In this document: piece by piece, positions 1 to 5,903 of the stretch
Position numbering within the stretch: position 1 is the first letter of the stretch
How the letters are laid out: each line of letters opens with the position of its first letter
Source: Hippea sp.
GTDB taxonomy: Bacteria; Campylobacterota_A; Desulfurellia; Desulfurellales; Hippeaceae
Assembly (NCBI GenBank): GCA_015486705.1
Contig: WFRG01000053.1
Coordinates: 1-6,760, forward strand
Direction: 5' to 3'
DNA length: 6,760 nt
Notes under the pieces: model-generated
What the model saw: only the letters and a program-made list of their open reading frames with translations
Told to the model about the DNA's origin: nothing
The model's database searches: none
Translations under genes and position numbers: made by a program

Positions 1-587
1 ATATGGCAGACTTTGTTTATATCAGACAAAAGGAACCAAAGGGTTTGGGGCATGCCGTTTTGAGGGCAAAAGATGTTGTGGGTAATGAGCCTTTTGCCGT
101 CATTTTGGCAGATGATGTAATACAAAACGGAAAAAGCGGAACAAAGCAGCTTGCAGAAATATACGAGAGGTACAACTGTTCTGTAATTGGCTTGGAAGAG
201 GTAAATCCCGATGACGTGTCGAGTTACGGCATCGTTTCAGGTGTTGAGATAGAAAGTGGCGTGTTTAAACTCGATAAGTTTGTCGAGAAACCAAAAAAAG
301 AGGAAGCGCCGAGCAATCTGGCAATAATTGGAAGGTATATCTTTACGCCGTCCATATTTGAGGAGTTAGAAAAGACAAAGCCTGGGGCAAAAGGGGAGAT
401 TCAGCTCACAGATGCAATAGAAACCCTAGCCAAAAGAGAAGTGATATATGGAAAAATTATGGAAGGAAAAAGATTCGATTGCGGTAATAAACTAGGATTC
501 TTGCAAGCAACGGTTGAATTTGCCTTAAAAGATGAAAATTTAAAAGATAAATTTGAAAATTACTTAAAAGAGGTGGTGAAATGTTAG
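1..587 (+). CDS. galU: UTP--glucose-1-phosphate uridylyltransferase, 3' part (5' end outside window)
   Basis: The enzyme makes UDP-glucose from UTP and glucose-1-phosphate in the cytoplasm, feeding LPS, exopolysaccharide and nucleotide-sugar synthesis. About 194 codons are visible, with codon boundaries from base 3, and family landmarks follow in order: the [12 protein letters not shown] segment near the visible start, a [10 protein letters not shown] stretch for the sugar-nucleotide/metal site, then [21 protein letters not shown] and the GEIQLTDAI segment near the C-terminus. GalU proteins are usually about 290 residues, so roughly the first third lies upstream. The ATG at base 3 is internal: the GLGHA motif normally sits about 100 residues into the protein. 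The stop TAG overlaps the start of serS by 7 nt (ATGTTAG), so the two are probably co-transcribed and translationally coupled. The family call is firm; the close relatives RfbA/GlmU fit the motifs less well. Confidence 0.93.
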   Translation, partial: MADFVYIRQKEPKGLGHAVLRAKDVVGNEPFAVILADDVIQNGKSGTKQLAEIYERYNCSVIGLEEVNPDDVSSYGIVSGVEIESGVFKLDKFVEKPKKEEAPSNLAIIGRYIFTPSIFEELEKTKPGAKGEIQLTDAIETLAKREVIYGKIMEGKRFDCGNKLGFLQATVEFALKDENLKDKFENYLKEVVKC

Positions 588-1840
588 ACATAAACATCTT
601 GAGGAAATCCCCAGAAATCCTGAAAGAGAATTTTAGAAAGAGGTTTTCCGATATTGACGTTGATGAATTAATCAAATTGGATAAAAACGTGAGAAAGCTC
701 AAAATGAGCTTGGATGAACTGCTTGCTGAGAAGAACAAACTGTCAAAGGAGATAGGCAAAAGAAAAGCAAAAAAGGAAAGCGCGGATGACCTAATCGAGC
801 GCGTAAACGAGATAAACTCACAGATCGACACGTTGCAAGAAAACCATAAAAAGGCCTACGACACATTCATGGAAAAATGGCTTTTAGTGCCGAACCTGTT
901 AGATAATGATGTTCCATTTGGTGAAGACGAAAGCGCAAACGTTGAGATAAGGAGATGGGGAGAACCAAAAGAATTCAGTTTTAAGCCATTGGAACACTAC
1001 GAGATAGCTCAGAAGTTAGACATTTTAGACTTTGAACGTGCAGCAAAGCTCTCAGGCTCGCGCTTTGTTATCTACAAAGGTGATGGGGCAAGGCTTGAGC
1101 GCGCTTTGATTAACTTCATGCTTGATCTACATACAAAAAAACACGGATACAAAGAGATATTTCCGCCATACATCGTAAATTACGAGATAATGGAAGGCAC
1201 AGGCCAGTTTCCCAAGTTCATTGACGAGGCATACGAAACGGACGGCCAATACCTAATACCAACAGCCGAAGTTCCACTTGTCAATATGCACAGGGAAGAG
1301 ATGCTGGACGAAAGTGATTTGCCTTTAAAATACGTTGCATATACAGCCTGCTTTAGGAAGGAAGCTGGAAGCTACGGAAAGGATGTGAAGGGCATCATAA
1401 GGCAACACCAGTTCAACAAGGTGGAGCTTGTGCAATTCACAAAGCCTGAGGATTCAAACAGGGCTTTGGAGGAGCTAACACATGATGCTGAAGAGGTATT
1501 ACAACTGTTGGGTTTGCCATACAGGGTCGTTATACTATCAAGCGGTGATATAGGTTTTTCTGCGGCAAAGACCTATGATATTGAGGTCTGGCTGCCGGGA
1601 CAGAACAGGTATAGGGAAATATCCTCATGCTCAAATACAAGGGACTTTCAGGCGCGCAGGGCGTCCATTAAATTCAAAGGAAAAGACAAAAAGAAACAGT
1701 TTGTCCACACGCTCAACGGATCGGGCGTTGCCGTAGGCAGATGCCTTGTTGCCATACTTGAAAACTACCAACAAGAGGATGGGTCGGTTAAGATTCCAGA
1801 AGCACTGATACCCTATTTTGGCAAGGAGAAAATTGGATAA
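581..1840 (+). CDS. serS: Seryl-tRNA synthetase
   Basis: This cytoplasmic class II aminoacyl-tRNA synthetase charges tRNA-Ser, and tRNA-Sec where present, with serine. The 419 residues match the usual bacterial SerRS length of about 420. Residues 1 to about 105 form the N-terminal tRNA-binding arm: a start like [18 protein letters not shown] followed by a long Lys/Glu-rich antiparallel coiled coil (about 30-100). The catalytic domain follows, with the serine-binding TAE at 228-230, motif 2 at FRKEAGS (258-264) continuing through [11 protein letters not shown], the [15 protein letters not shown] segment (347-360) and motif 3 GSGVAVGR (380-387). The ATG at 581 has a purine-rich AGGTGG ribosome site just upstream (571-576), overlaps galU by 7 nt, and gives the canonical N-terminus. 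The stop TAA is directly followed by the pgeF ATG. Nothing is missing, and no T-box or other leader precedes it. Confidence 0.98.
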   Translation: MLDINILRKSPEILKENFRKRFSDIDVDELIKLDKNVRKLKMSLDELLAEKNKLSKEIGKRKAKKESADDLIERVNEINSQIDTLQENHKKAYDTFMEKWLLVPNLLDNDVPFGEDESANVEIRRWGEPKEFSFKPLEHYEIAQKLDILDFERAAKLSGSRFVIYKGDGARLERALINFMLDLHTKKHGYKEIFPPYIVNYEIMEGTGQFPKFIDEAYETDGQYLIPTAEVPLVNMHREEMLDESDLPLKYVAYTACFRKEAGSYGKDVKGIIRQHQFNKVELVQFTKPEDSNRALEELTHDAEEVLQLLGLPYRVVILSSGDIGFSAAKTYDIEVWLPGQNRYREISSCSNTRDFQARRASIKFKGKDKKKQFVHTLNGSGVAVGRCLVAILENYQQEDGSVKIPEALIPYFGKEKIG

Positions 1841-2569
1841 ATGGGCTTTGTTGAGGACGATAGGTTTAATGAATTTGGCGCACGGTGTGTGTTCTTCGAT
1901 AGATTTGGCGGCGTGAGTAGTTATCCCTTTGACAGTCTAAACGTCAGCACATCTGTGGGGGATACCAAAGAAAATGTTGAAAAGAATCTCGAGATTATAA
2001 AATCAGAACTCAATGCCAAGCATATTGCCACTTTAAATCAAATCCACTCAAACAAGATCGTAAAACTCTCAAAAGGCAAAAAGTTCGAGTCGGATGGATT
2101 TTACACAGAAGAACCTTTGGTCTTTTTGGGTATAAAATTTGCAGACTGCCTCCCCATAGCCCTTATGGACGTTAAAAAAAGGATAATCATGGCCATACAC
2201 GCAGGATGGCGTGGAAGCTATTTAGGGATTCCGAAAGAGGCTGTAAAAACATTCGTAAATCTCGGTTCAAACCCAGAAAATATAATCGTCACAATCGGAC
2301 CTCATATCTGCAAGAAATGTTACGAGGTTAAGGAAGACGTGGCAAGCAAGTTCTCAGAGCACTTCTTGACAATCAAAAGGGGCAAGATATACCTTGATCT
2401 TTCTGGTGTCAATATTGAACAACTCGTAGAATCAGGCTTAAAAAGGGAAAACATCATCGATCTTAATATCTGCACATTCGAAAACAAAAACTTTTTTTCC
2501 TATCGTAGAGATAAGATTTGTGGTAGAAACATAGGCGGCATAATGTTGATTGACACGAGCCAAAAATAG
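1841..2569 (+). CDS. pgeF: Laccase-domain peptidoglycan editing factor (YfiH/PgeF, DUF152 family)
   Basis: The family was first annotated as multicopper polyphenol oxidase. It is now linked to peptidoglycan editing in E. coli (removal of wrongly added L-Ser in place of L-Ala) and to purine-nucleoside phosphorylase/adenosine deaminase activity. The 242 residues match the normal family length. The zinc/catalytic triad is visible: His69 in LNQIHSNK, Cys103 in FADCLPI and His120 in AIHAGWRG. The conserved IGPHICKKCYEV (152-163) and the C-terminal CTFENKNFFSYRRD (211-224) also fit. There is no signal peptide, so it is cytoplasmic. The ATG at 1841 directly follows the serS stop, and an AAGGAG site lies inside the serS end (1823-1828), about 12 nt away, a little long. 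The last codons also carry the -35 box of the next operon. The biochemical role is inferred from the family. Confidence 0.93.
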   Translation: MGFVEDDRFNEFGARCVFFDRFGGVSSYPFDSLNVSTSVGDTKENVEKNLEIIKSELNAKHIATLNQIHSNKIVKLSKGKKFESDGFYTEEPLVFLGIKFADCLPIALMDVKKRIIMAIHAGWRGSYLGIPKEAVKTFVNLGSNPENIIVTIGPHICKKCYEVKEDVASKFSEHFLTIKRGKIYLDLSGVNIEQLVESGLKRENIIDLNICTFENKNFFSYRRDKICGRNIGGIMLIDTSQK

Positions 2570-2578
2570 TTATATAAA
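2550..2578 (+). promoter_or_regulatory. Sigma-70 type promoter for the riboswitch-nrdD operon
   Basis: A perfect -35 box TTGACA (2550-2555), a 17-nt spacer and a -10 box TATAAA (2573-2578) are visible. The -35 box lies in the last codons of pgeF and the -10 box just after its stop. Transcription should start near 2584-2587, which coincides with the first base of the riboswitch P1 stem (2586). That fit between promoter and RNA 5' end supports the call. Read-through from the galU-serS-pgeF cluster is also possible, since I see no terminator between. Confidence 0.8.
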
Positions 2579-2585
2579 TCGCTTG

Positions 2586-2786
2586 TCGGGTTAAGGAAGT
2601 CCGGTGAAAATCCGGCACTGCCCCCGCAACTGTGAGGCTGACGAAACCCTATTTAGCCCTTTTAAAGGGCAGCCACTGTCGGGATAGGCTCTTCTTTAAA
2701 GTAAGGGTCGCTCGATGGGAAGGCAAGGGGAGTAGGATGAAGCCAAGTCAGGAGACTTACCCGATAATAAAATGAACGGGAGGTTC
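2586..2786 (+). promoter_or_regulatory. Cobalamin (B12) riboswitch aptamer with P13-like hairpin
   Basis: The RNA should bind a cobalamin and lower expression of the downstream operon when B12 is plentiful. Closing stem P1 pairs TCGGGT (2586-2591) with ACCCGA (2759-2764), extended by AAG/CTT across a bulged T. The conserved core is present in order: GGAAGTCCGGTGAAAATCCGG (2596-2616 region), then the B12-box-like segment GCCCCCGCAACTGTGA, GCCACTG (2672-2678), GGGAAGGC (2717-2724 region), then GGATGA, CCA and AAGTCAGGAGAC. After P1 a short hairpin GAAC-GGGAG-GTTC (2774-2786) fits P13. Its loop GGG (2778-2780) can kiss CCC (2647-2649) in the L5 position of GACGAAACCCTA. This layout matches the large AdoCbl-type class. 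No poly-T terminator follows, so control is most likely at translation. Confidence 0.95.
2656..2670 (+). repeat. Extra palindromic hairpin inside the riboswitch aptamer
   Basis: GCCCTTT-T-AAAGGGC is a perfect inverted repeat that can fold as a 6-bp stem with a 3-nt loop. It lies between the L5 segment (CCCTA) and the conserved GCCACTG. In compact family members as I remember them these two segments are nearly adjacent, so this looks like an added peripheral stem. It has no T-run after it and is not a terminator. Confidence 0.6.
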
Positions 2787-2789
2787 GCC

Positions 2790-2816
2790 ATGATTCAAAC
2801 ACCCACCAAAACATAG
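2790..2816 (+). CDS. Eight-codon upstream ORF driven by the riboswitch expression platform (putative leader peptide)
   Basis: The ORF reads Met-Ile-Gln-Thr-Pro-Thr-Lys-Thr-stop. It has a strong GGGAGG ribosome site at 2778-2783, 6 nt before the ATG, better placed than that of many real genes. That ribosome site is the loop of the P13-like hairpin, exactly where translational cobalamin riboswitches hide the Shine-Dalgarno sequence by the L5-L13 kissing contact. The riboswitch therefore seems to gate this mini-ORF directly and nrdD only indirectly. It is in the same frame as nrdD, but TAG (2814) and TAA (2859) separate them. The stop lies 4 nt before the strand that masks the nrdD ribosome site. 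The peptide itself shows no motif, so the act of translation is probably what matters. Whether it is translated is inference. Confidence 0.5.
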   Translation: MIQTPTKT

Positions 2817-2820
2817 GAGA

Positions 2821-2870
2821 AATCCCCTGAAAAAAACATAAGTTACAAAACCAAAACTTAAAGGGGGATT
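2821..2870 (+). promoter_or_regulatory. Hairpin sequestering the nrdD ribosome binding site
   Basis: AATCCCC (2821-2827) can pair without mismatch with GGGGATT (2864-2870), extended by a T-G wobble. This covers most of the nrdD Shine-Dalgarno AAGGGGG (2861-2867), which lies 6 nt before the GTG start. An inner stem TAAGTT (2839-2844) with AACTTA (2855-2860) would stabilise the fold. Two nested stems around a ribosome site suggest that nrdD translation is off unless something opens the structure. A ribosome terminating at the mini-ORF stop (2814-2816) would reach over the 5' strand. Stability has not been calculated. Confidence 0.65.
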
Positions 2871-2873
2871 GTT

Positions 2874-4943
2874 GTGTTTTCAAAAATTGTTAAAAGGGAT
2901 GGGCGAGTTGTTGATTTTAACCCGGAAAAGATAACTATAGCGATCGCAAAGGCGGGCAAAGCCACAGGCGAATTTAACTACGAAACAGCGAATAGGCTCA
3001 CGATCCGGGTTTTAGATTTAGCGTATCGCCTAATCGGTCCAAGAAATCCGACGGTTGAAGAAATCCAAGACATTGTTGAAGAGATTCTTCTCAACTCGGC
3101 ATTTAAAAAGACGGCCAAAGCCTACATACTCTACAGAGAACAGCATGCACAGATAAGAGAGCTAAAAAACAAAGCCGATGTCGAGTTGGTCGATAAGTAC
3201 TTAAACAAGTTAGACTGGGAAGTCAAAGAAAACTCAAACATGAGCTACTCTCTTCAGGGCTTAAACAACTACGTCTCAGCAGCAATCACAAAAACCTATT
3301 GGCTAAACAAAATCTACCCTAAGGAAATAAGAGAGGCCCATTTGAATGGCGATTTCCACATTCACGATTTAAATTCGTTAAGCGTTTACTGTGTAGGATG
3401 GGATCTTCAGGATCTTCTTCTTAAAGGTTTTAGAGGAGCAAGGGGTAAGGTAGCAAGTAAACCTGCAAAACACTTTAGGAGCGCACTGGGTCAGATCGTT
3501 AACTTCTTTTATACACTTCAAGGTGAATCGGCAGGCGCACAGGCATTTTCCAACTTCGACACGTATTTAGCGCCATTTGTGGCATTTGACAGGCTTTCAT
3601 ACAAAGATGTCAAACAGGCCCTTCAAGAGTTTATTTTTAACGTTAACGTCCCCACGCGCGTGGGTTTTCAGACACCTTTTACAAACTTAACACTCGATTT
3701 GAAAGTACCGGAGTTTATGAAAAATCAGGGCGTAATAATCGGAGGAAAGCTTACCAACCACACTTACGGCGAATTCCAAAAAGAAATGGACATGATAAAT
3801 AGAGCCTTTATGGAAGTCATGAGTGAGGGCGACGCAGATGGCAGGGTTTTTACATTCCCCATTCCCACTTACAACATAACAAAAGACTTCGATTGGGATA
3901 ATCCAAATTTGGAGCCGCTGTGGGAGGCAACGGCAAAATATGGCATACCGTACTTTGCAAACTTCATAAACTCAGACATGAAGCCAGAAGACGCGCGTTC
4001 AATGTGCTGCAGGCTGAGACTTGATACGAGGGAGTTAAAGAAAAAGGGCGGTGGTTTGTTCGGCGCAAATCCCTTAACAGGATCCATCGGCGTCGTAACG
4101 ATAAACATGCCACGAATAGCCTACCTTGCATCGGGCAGTAAGAATCCGGAAGAGGAATTCCTCTTTAGGCTCGAATCACTGATGGAGATTGCCAAAGAGA
4201 GTTTGGAAATAAAGCGAAAAGTACTGGAAAAGTTTACCGATGCGGGATTGTATCCTTATTCGAGGTTCTACCTCTCTTCAATCAAGGAACGCTTTGGCGA
4301 ATATTGGAAAAACCACTTCTCAACAATAGGTCTTATTGGTATGAACGAGGCATGCTTGAATTTGTTGGGAGAGCCAATTACAACAGAAACAGGGCAAGAA
4401 TTCTCAAAAAAGGTACTAAAATTCATGAGAAACAAACTCTTGGAATTTCAAGAGGAAACGGGCAATAACTATAATCTTGAAGCTACACCCGCGGAAGGCA
4501 CAAGCTATAGGCTTGCTCTGCTTGATAAGGAAAGGTATCCGGGCATTATAACAGCAGGAAAAAACAAGCCCTATTACACAAATTCGACGCAGCTACCTGT
4601 AAATTATACAGACGACATATTCGAAGCGCTGGACTTACAGGATGAATTACAGTCAAGTTATACTGGCGGAACGGTTTTGCATATCTTTGTTGGAGAAAGA
4701 ATAACAAACACAAAGAGCATAAAGCTTTTAGTTAAAACGGTTTTCGAAAACTACAAACTCCCATACCTAACAATCACGCCAACGTTCTCAATATGTCCAA
4801 TACATGGATACATACCCGGAGAGCACAAAGAGTGTCCAATATGCAAAGAGGAGAAGTTAGAAGAAATCGAAAGTGAAATTCAAAGGTTGAAACGGCAGTT
4901 GGATATGGAGAATGGGCAAATGGGGAAATTGGTGAATTGGTAG
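2874..4943 (+). CDS. nrdD: Anaerobic (class III) ribonucleoside-triphosphate reductase, large part lacking the glycyl radical domain
   Basis: Class III RNR reduces ribonucleotides to deoxyribonucleotides without oxygen or B12, in the cytoplasm. The 689 residues hold an ATP-cone allosteric domain (1 to about 95, with VKRDGRVVDFNPEKI), then the ten-stranded barrel. Likely catalytic cysteines are Cys173 (VYCVGWDLQDLL) and the finger-loop Cys pair 378-379 (SMCCRLRLD). Family blocks such as LEATPAEGTSYRLA (535-548) and YTNSTQLPVNYT follow. A zinc-type knuckle, CPIH (641-644) and CPIC (654-657), comes next, then a charged helix (659-677) and a tail (about 678-689) written by octamer-repeat DNA. The family normally continues into an RVxGY glycyl radical segment; here the stop TAG (4941-4943) comes first and that segment is a separate ORF at 5032-5208. 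The start is GTG, with AAGGGGG 6 nt upstream, masked by a hairpin. The family call is certain; function needs the partner ORF. Confidence 0.96.
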   Translation: MFSKIVKRDGRVVDFNPEKITIAIAKAGKATGEFNYETANRLTIRVLDLAYRLIGPRNPTVEEIQDIVEEILLNSAFKKTAKAYILYREQHAQIRELKNKADVELVDKYLNKLDWEVKENSNMSYSLQGLNNYVSAAITKTYWLNKIYPKEIREAHLNGDFHIHDLNSLSVYCVGWDLQDLLLKGFRGARGKVASKPAKHFRSALGQIVNFFYTLQGESAGAQAFSNFDTYLAPFVAFDRLSYKDVKQALQEFIFNVNVPTRVGFQTPFTNLTLDLKVPEFMKNQGVIIGGKLTNHTYGEFQKEMDMINRAFMEVMSEGDADGRVFTFPIPTYNITKDFDWDNPNLEPLWEATAKYGIPYFANFINSDMKPEDARSMCCRLRLDTRELKKKGGGLFGANPLTGSIGVVTINMPRIAYLASGSKNPEEEFLFRLESLMEIAKESLEIKRKVLEKFTDAGLYPYSRFYLSSIKERFGEYWKNHFSTIGLIGMNEACLNLLGEPITTETGQEFSKKVLKFMRNKLLEFQEETGNNYNLEATPAEGTSYRLALLDKERYPGIITAGKNKPYYTNSTQLPVNYTDDIFEALDLQDELQSSYTGGTVLHIFVGERITNTKSIKLLVKTVFENYKLPYLTITPTFSICPIHGYIPGEHKECPICKEEKLEEIESEIQRLKRQLDMENGQMGKLVNW

Positions 4944-4988
4944 ATGAGTAGATGGGTGGATGGGTAAATGGGTAGATGGGTAGATGGG
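4909..4988 (+). repeat. Octamer tandem repeat array, consensus TAGATGGG (10 units)
   Basis: Ten consecutive 8-nt units run from 4909: AGAATGGG, CAAATGGG, GAAATTGG, TGAATTGG, TAGATGAG, TAGATGGG, TGGATGGG, TAAATGGG, TAGATGGG, TAGATGGG. The 3' units are the most regular and the 5' ones degrade into the nrdD coding end; GGATATGG before them may be a further relic. The array encodes the last residues of NrdD and provides its stop codon. Because 8 is not a multiple of 3, unit gain or loss shifts frame. It resembles the short tandemly repeated sequences seen between genes in several bacterial groups. The complementary strand (CCCATCTA units) reads as low-complexity peptide and is not a gene. Confidence 0.92.
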
Positions 4989-5000
4989 GAGTAATGGTTC

Positions 5001-5018
5001 ACTAACACTAACACTAAA
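5001..5018 (+). repeat. Short hexamer repeat ACTAAC x3 (last unit ACTAAA)
   Basis: ACTAAC, ACTAAC and ACTAAA follow one another in the gap between nrdD and the small glycyl radical ORF, just after the octamer array. It is short and may be chance, but with the octamers it makes most of the 88-nt gap repeat-like. Confidence 0.6.
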
Positions 5019-5021
5019 TTC

Positions 5022-5027
5022 GGAGGG
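5022..5027 (+). promoter_or_regulatory. Ribosome binding site that fixes the start of the small glycyl radical ORF
   Basis: GGAGGG lies 4 nt before the ATG at 5032. An in-frame ATG at 4984 would add 16 residues, but it lies in the octamer repeat with no separate ribosome site. The 5032 start is therefore preferred, and the ORF has its own strong initiation signal rather than depending on read-through from nrdD. Confidence 0.85.
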
Positions 5028-5031
5028 AAAA

Positions 5032-5208
5032 ATGACAAGAGATGAAATTTTAAAAAGGATTGAAGAGTTGGAAAAGGCAAAGAAAGAGGTTAAGGGCACG
5101 CCTTGCGAGGTGTATTCACGTGTTGTGGGTTATTTAAGGCCCGTTCAACAGTGGAATGACGGCAAACAAGAGGAATTTGAAGAAAGAAAGACATTTAAGG
5201 TGTCATGA
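5032..5208 (+). CDS. Stand-alone glycyl radical subunit of class III ribonucleotide reductase (NrdD C-terminal domain)
   Basis: This 58-residue protein matches the extreme C-terminus of ordinary NrdD: SRVVGYLRPV (29-38) followed by QQWNDGKQEEF (39-49) and ERKTF. Gly33 in RVVGY is the expected radical glycine, comparable to RVCGYLG in E. coli NrdD. Residues 2-21 form a charged amphipathic helix (Ile6, Ile10, Leu13, Ala16, Val20) that ordinary NrdD does not have between the zinc site and the radical loop, so it may dock on the similar helix at the end of the large protein. It starts with its own GGAGGG site and ATG. Its stop overlaps the nrdG start in an ATGA, which couples it to the activase that would load the radical. 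A comparable arrangement exists for pyruvate formate-lyase, where GrcA/YfiD supplies a spare glycyl domain. Assembly with the 689-residue protein is inferred. Confidence 0.88.
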   Translation: MTRDEILKRIEELEKAKKEVKGTPCEVYSRVVGYLRPVQQWNDGKQEEFEERKTFKVS

Positions 5209-5891
5209 TTTTTGGCGGATTACAGAGATTTTCTTTGATAGACTATCCAGGCGAGCTTACCGCTATAGTCTTTACTATTGGTTGCAACTTTAGATGCCCG
5301 TATTGCCACAATCCAGAGCTTGTCAATGGAACAGCTGAAAGAATTGTAGAGAGTGATGTTTTAGATTTCTTAAATAGAAGAGAAGGCAAACTGACGGCTG
5401 TATCCATAACGGGTGGCGAACCCACTATACACGGCAAAAAACTGTTAAGTTTTATAGAAGCGGTAAAAAATTTGGGTTATAAGGTAAAAATCGATACAAA
5501 CGGCACAAACCCTGAGCTTTTGGAAACCTTAATAGATAAGAAACTCATAGATTATGTTGCAATGGACGTAAAAGCCCCATTGGACAGATACAGCGAGATT
5601 GTAAAAGCCAATGTGGACATATCTTTAATCGAAAAAAGCATTGATTTAATTTTGGATGGCAAAGTGTCTTATGAGTTTAGAACCACTGTTTTAAAGGGCA
5701 TGTTAGATAAAAACGACATCGAAAAGATCCTAAAAACCATAAAAGGTGCACAACTGTACTGTATTCAGAATTTTATACCAACAAAAACACTCGATCCATC
5801 GTTTTTGGATAAAAGAGGTCTAAGTAAAAGAGAGTTAGATGATCTGAAAATGTTAAGCAAAAAATATGTAAAAATTTACCATATAAGGTAA
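5205..5891 (+). CDS. nrdG: Anaerobic ribonucleoside-triphosphate reductase activating protein (radical SAM)
   Basis: This radical-SAM enzyme uses a [4Fe-4S] cluster and S-adenosylmethionine to abstract hydrogen from the NrdD glycine, creating the storage radical. The cluster motif CxxxCxxC is Cys27, Cys31, Cys34 (CNFRCPYC). The SAM-binding GGEP is at 70-73, and DTNG (97-100) and MDVKAP (120-125) follow as in the activase family. The N-terminus GGLQRFSLIDYPGE is typical of the longer NrdG type, and 228 residues fits that group better than the short (about 155-residue) E. coli type. ATG at 5205 overlaps the stop of the glycyl radical ORF by 4 nt, with AAGGTG just upstream. Here the target glycine lies on a 58-residue partner rather than on the reductase chain. 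Pyruvate formate-lyase activase is a related alternative, excluded by context. Confidence 0.95.
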   Translation: MIFGGLQRFSLIDYPGELTAIVFTIGCNFRCPYCHNPELVNGTAERIVESDVLDFLNRREGKLTAVSITGGEPTIHGKKLLSFIEAVKNLGYKVKIDTNGTNPELLETLIDKKLIDYVAMDVKAPLDRYSEIVKANVDISLIEKSIDLILDGKVSYEFRTTVLKGMLDKNDIEKILKTIKGAQLYCIQNFIPTKTLDPSFLDKRGLSKRELDDLKMLSKKYVKIYHIR

Positions 5892-5896
5892 GGAGG
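5891..5896 (+). promoter_or_regulatory. Ribosome binding site of the TonB-dependent receptor gene
   Basis: AGGAGG begins on the last base of the nrdG stop codon and lies 7 nt before the ATG at 5904. With only 12 nt between the genes, no terminator and no visible promoter, the receptor belongs to the nrd operon. Confidence 0.88.
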
Positions 5897-5903
5897 AAAA
5901 GCT

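Noticed and set aside
457..831. Minus-strand ORF opposite galU/serS
   Set aside because: Ser/Phe/Leu-rich shadow of the Lys/Glu-rich serS coiled coil; both genes on the other strand are certain.
2656..2670. Intrinsic terminator in the leader
   Set aside because: The palindrome has no following T-run and lies inside the aptamer, before the ligand core is complete.
2815..2841. AGGAG followed by CTG at 2827 as a second mini-ORF (5 codons including stop)
   Set aside because: CTG starts are rare and the ORF is only four sense codons; the AGGAG may instead retain a terminating ribosome. Too weak to call.
2662..2883. Minus-strand ORF of 73 codons across the leader region
   Set aside because: It lies antisense to the well-supported riboswitch and shows no recognisable protein features.
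3869..4108. Minus-strand ORF inside nrdD
   Set aside because: It lies wholly inside a conserved catalytic region of nrdD and is a shadow frame.
4909..4988. CRISPR array
   Set aside because: The units are 8 nt and contiguous with no spacers.
4984..5031. Upstream in-frame ATG extending the small glycyl radical ORF by 16 residues
   Set aside because: It starts within the repeat without its own ribosome site and adds low-complexity Ser/Thr/Leu sequence; the ATG at 5032 has GGAGGG at good spacing.
4857..5099. Two overlapping minus-strand ORFs with Pro-Ser-Thr-His-Leu-Pro-Ile repeats
   Set aside because: The peptide repeats are only the complement of the octamer DNA array; they overlap nrdD and the small glycyl radical ORF and lack a sensible ribosome site.
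5243..5437. Minus-strand ORF inside nrdG
   Set aside because: It lies opposite the radical-SAM cluster motif of nrdG and has no independent support.
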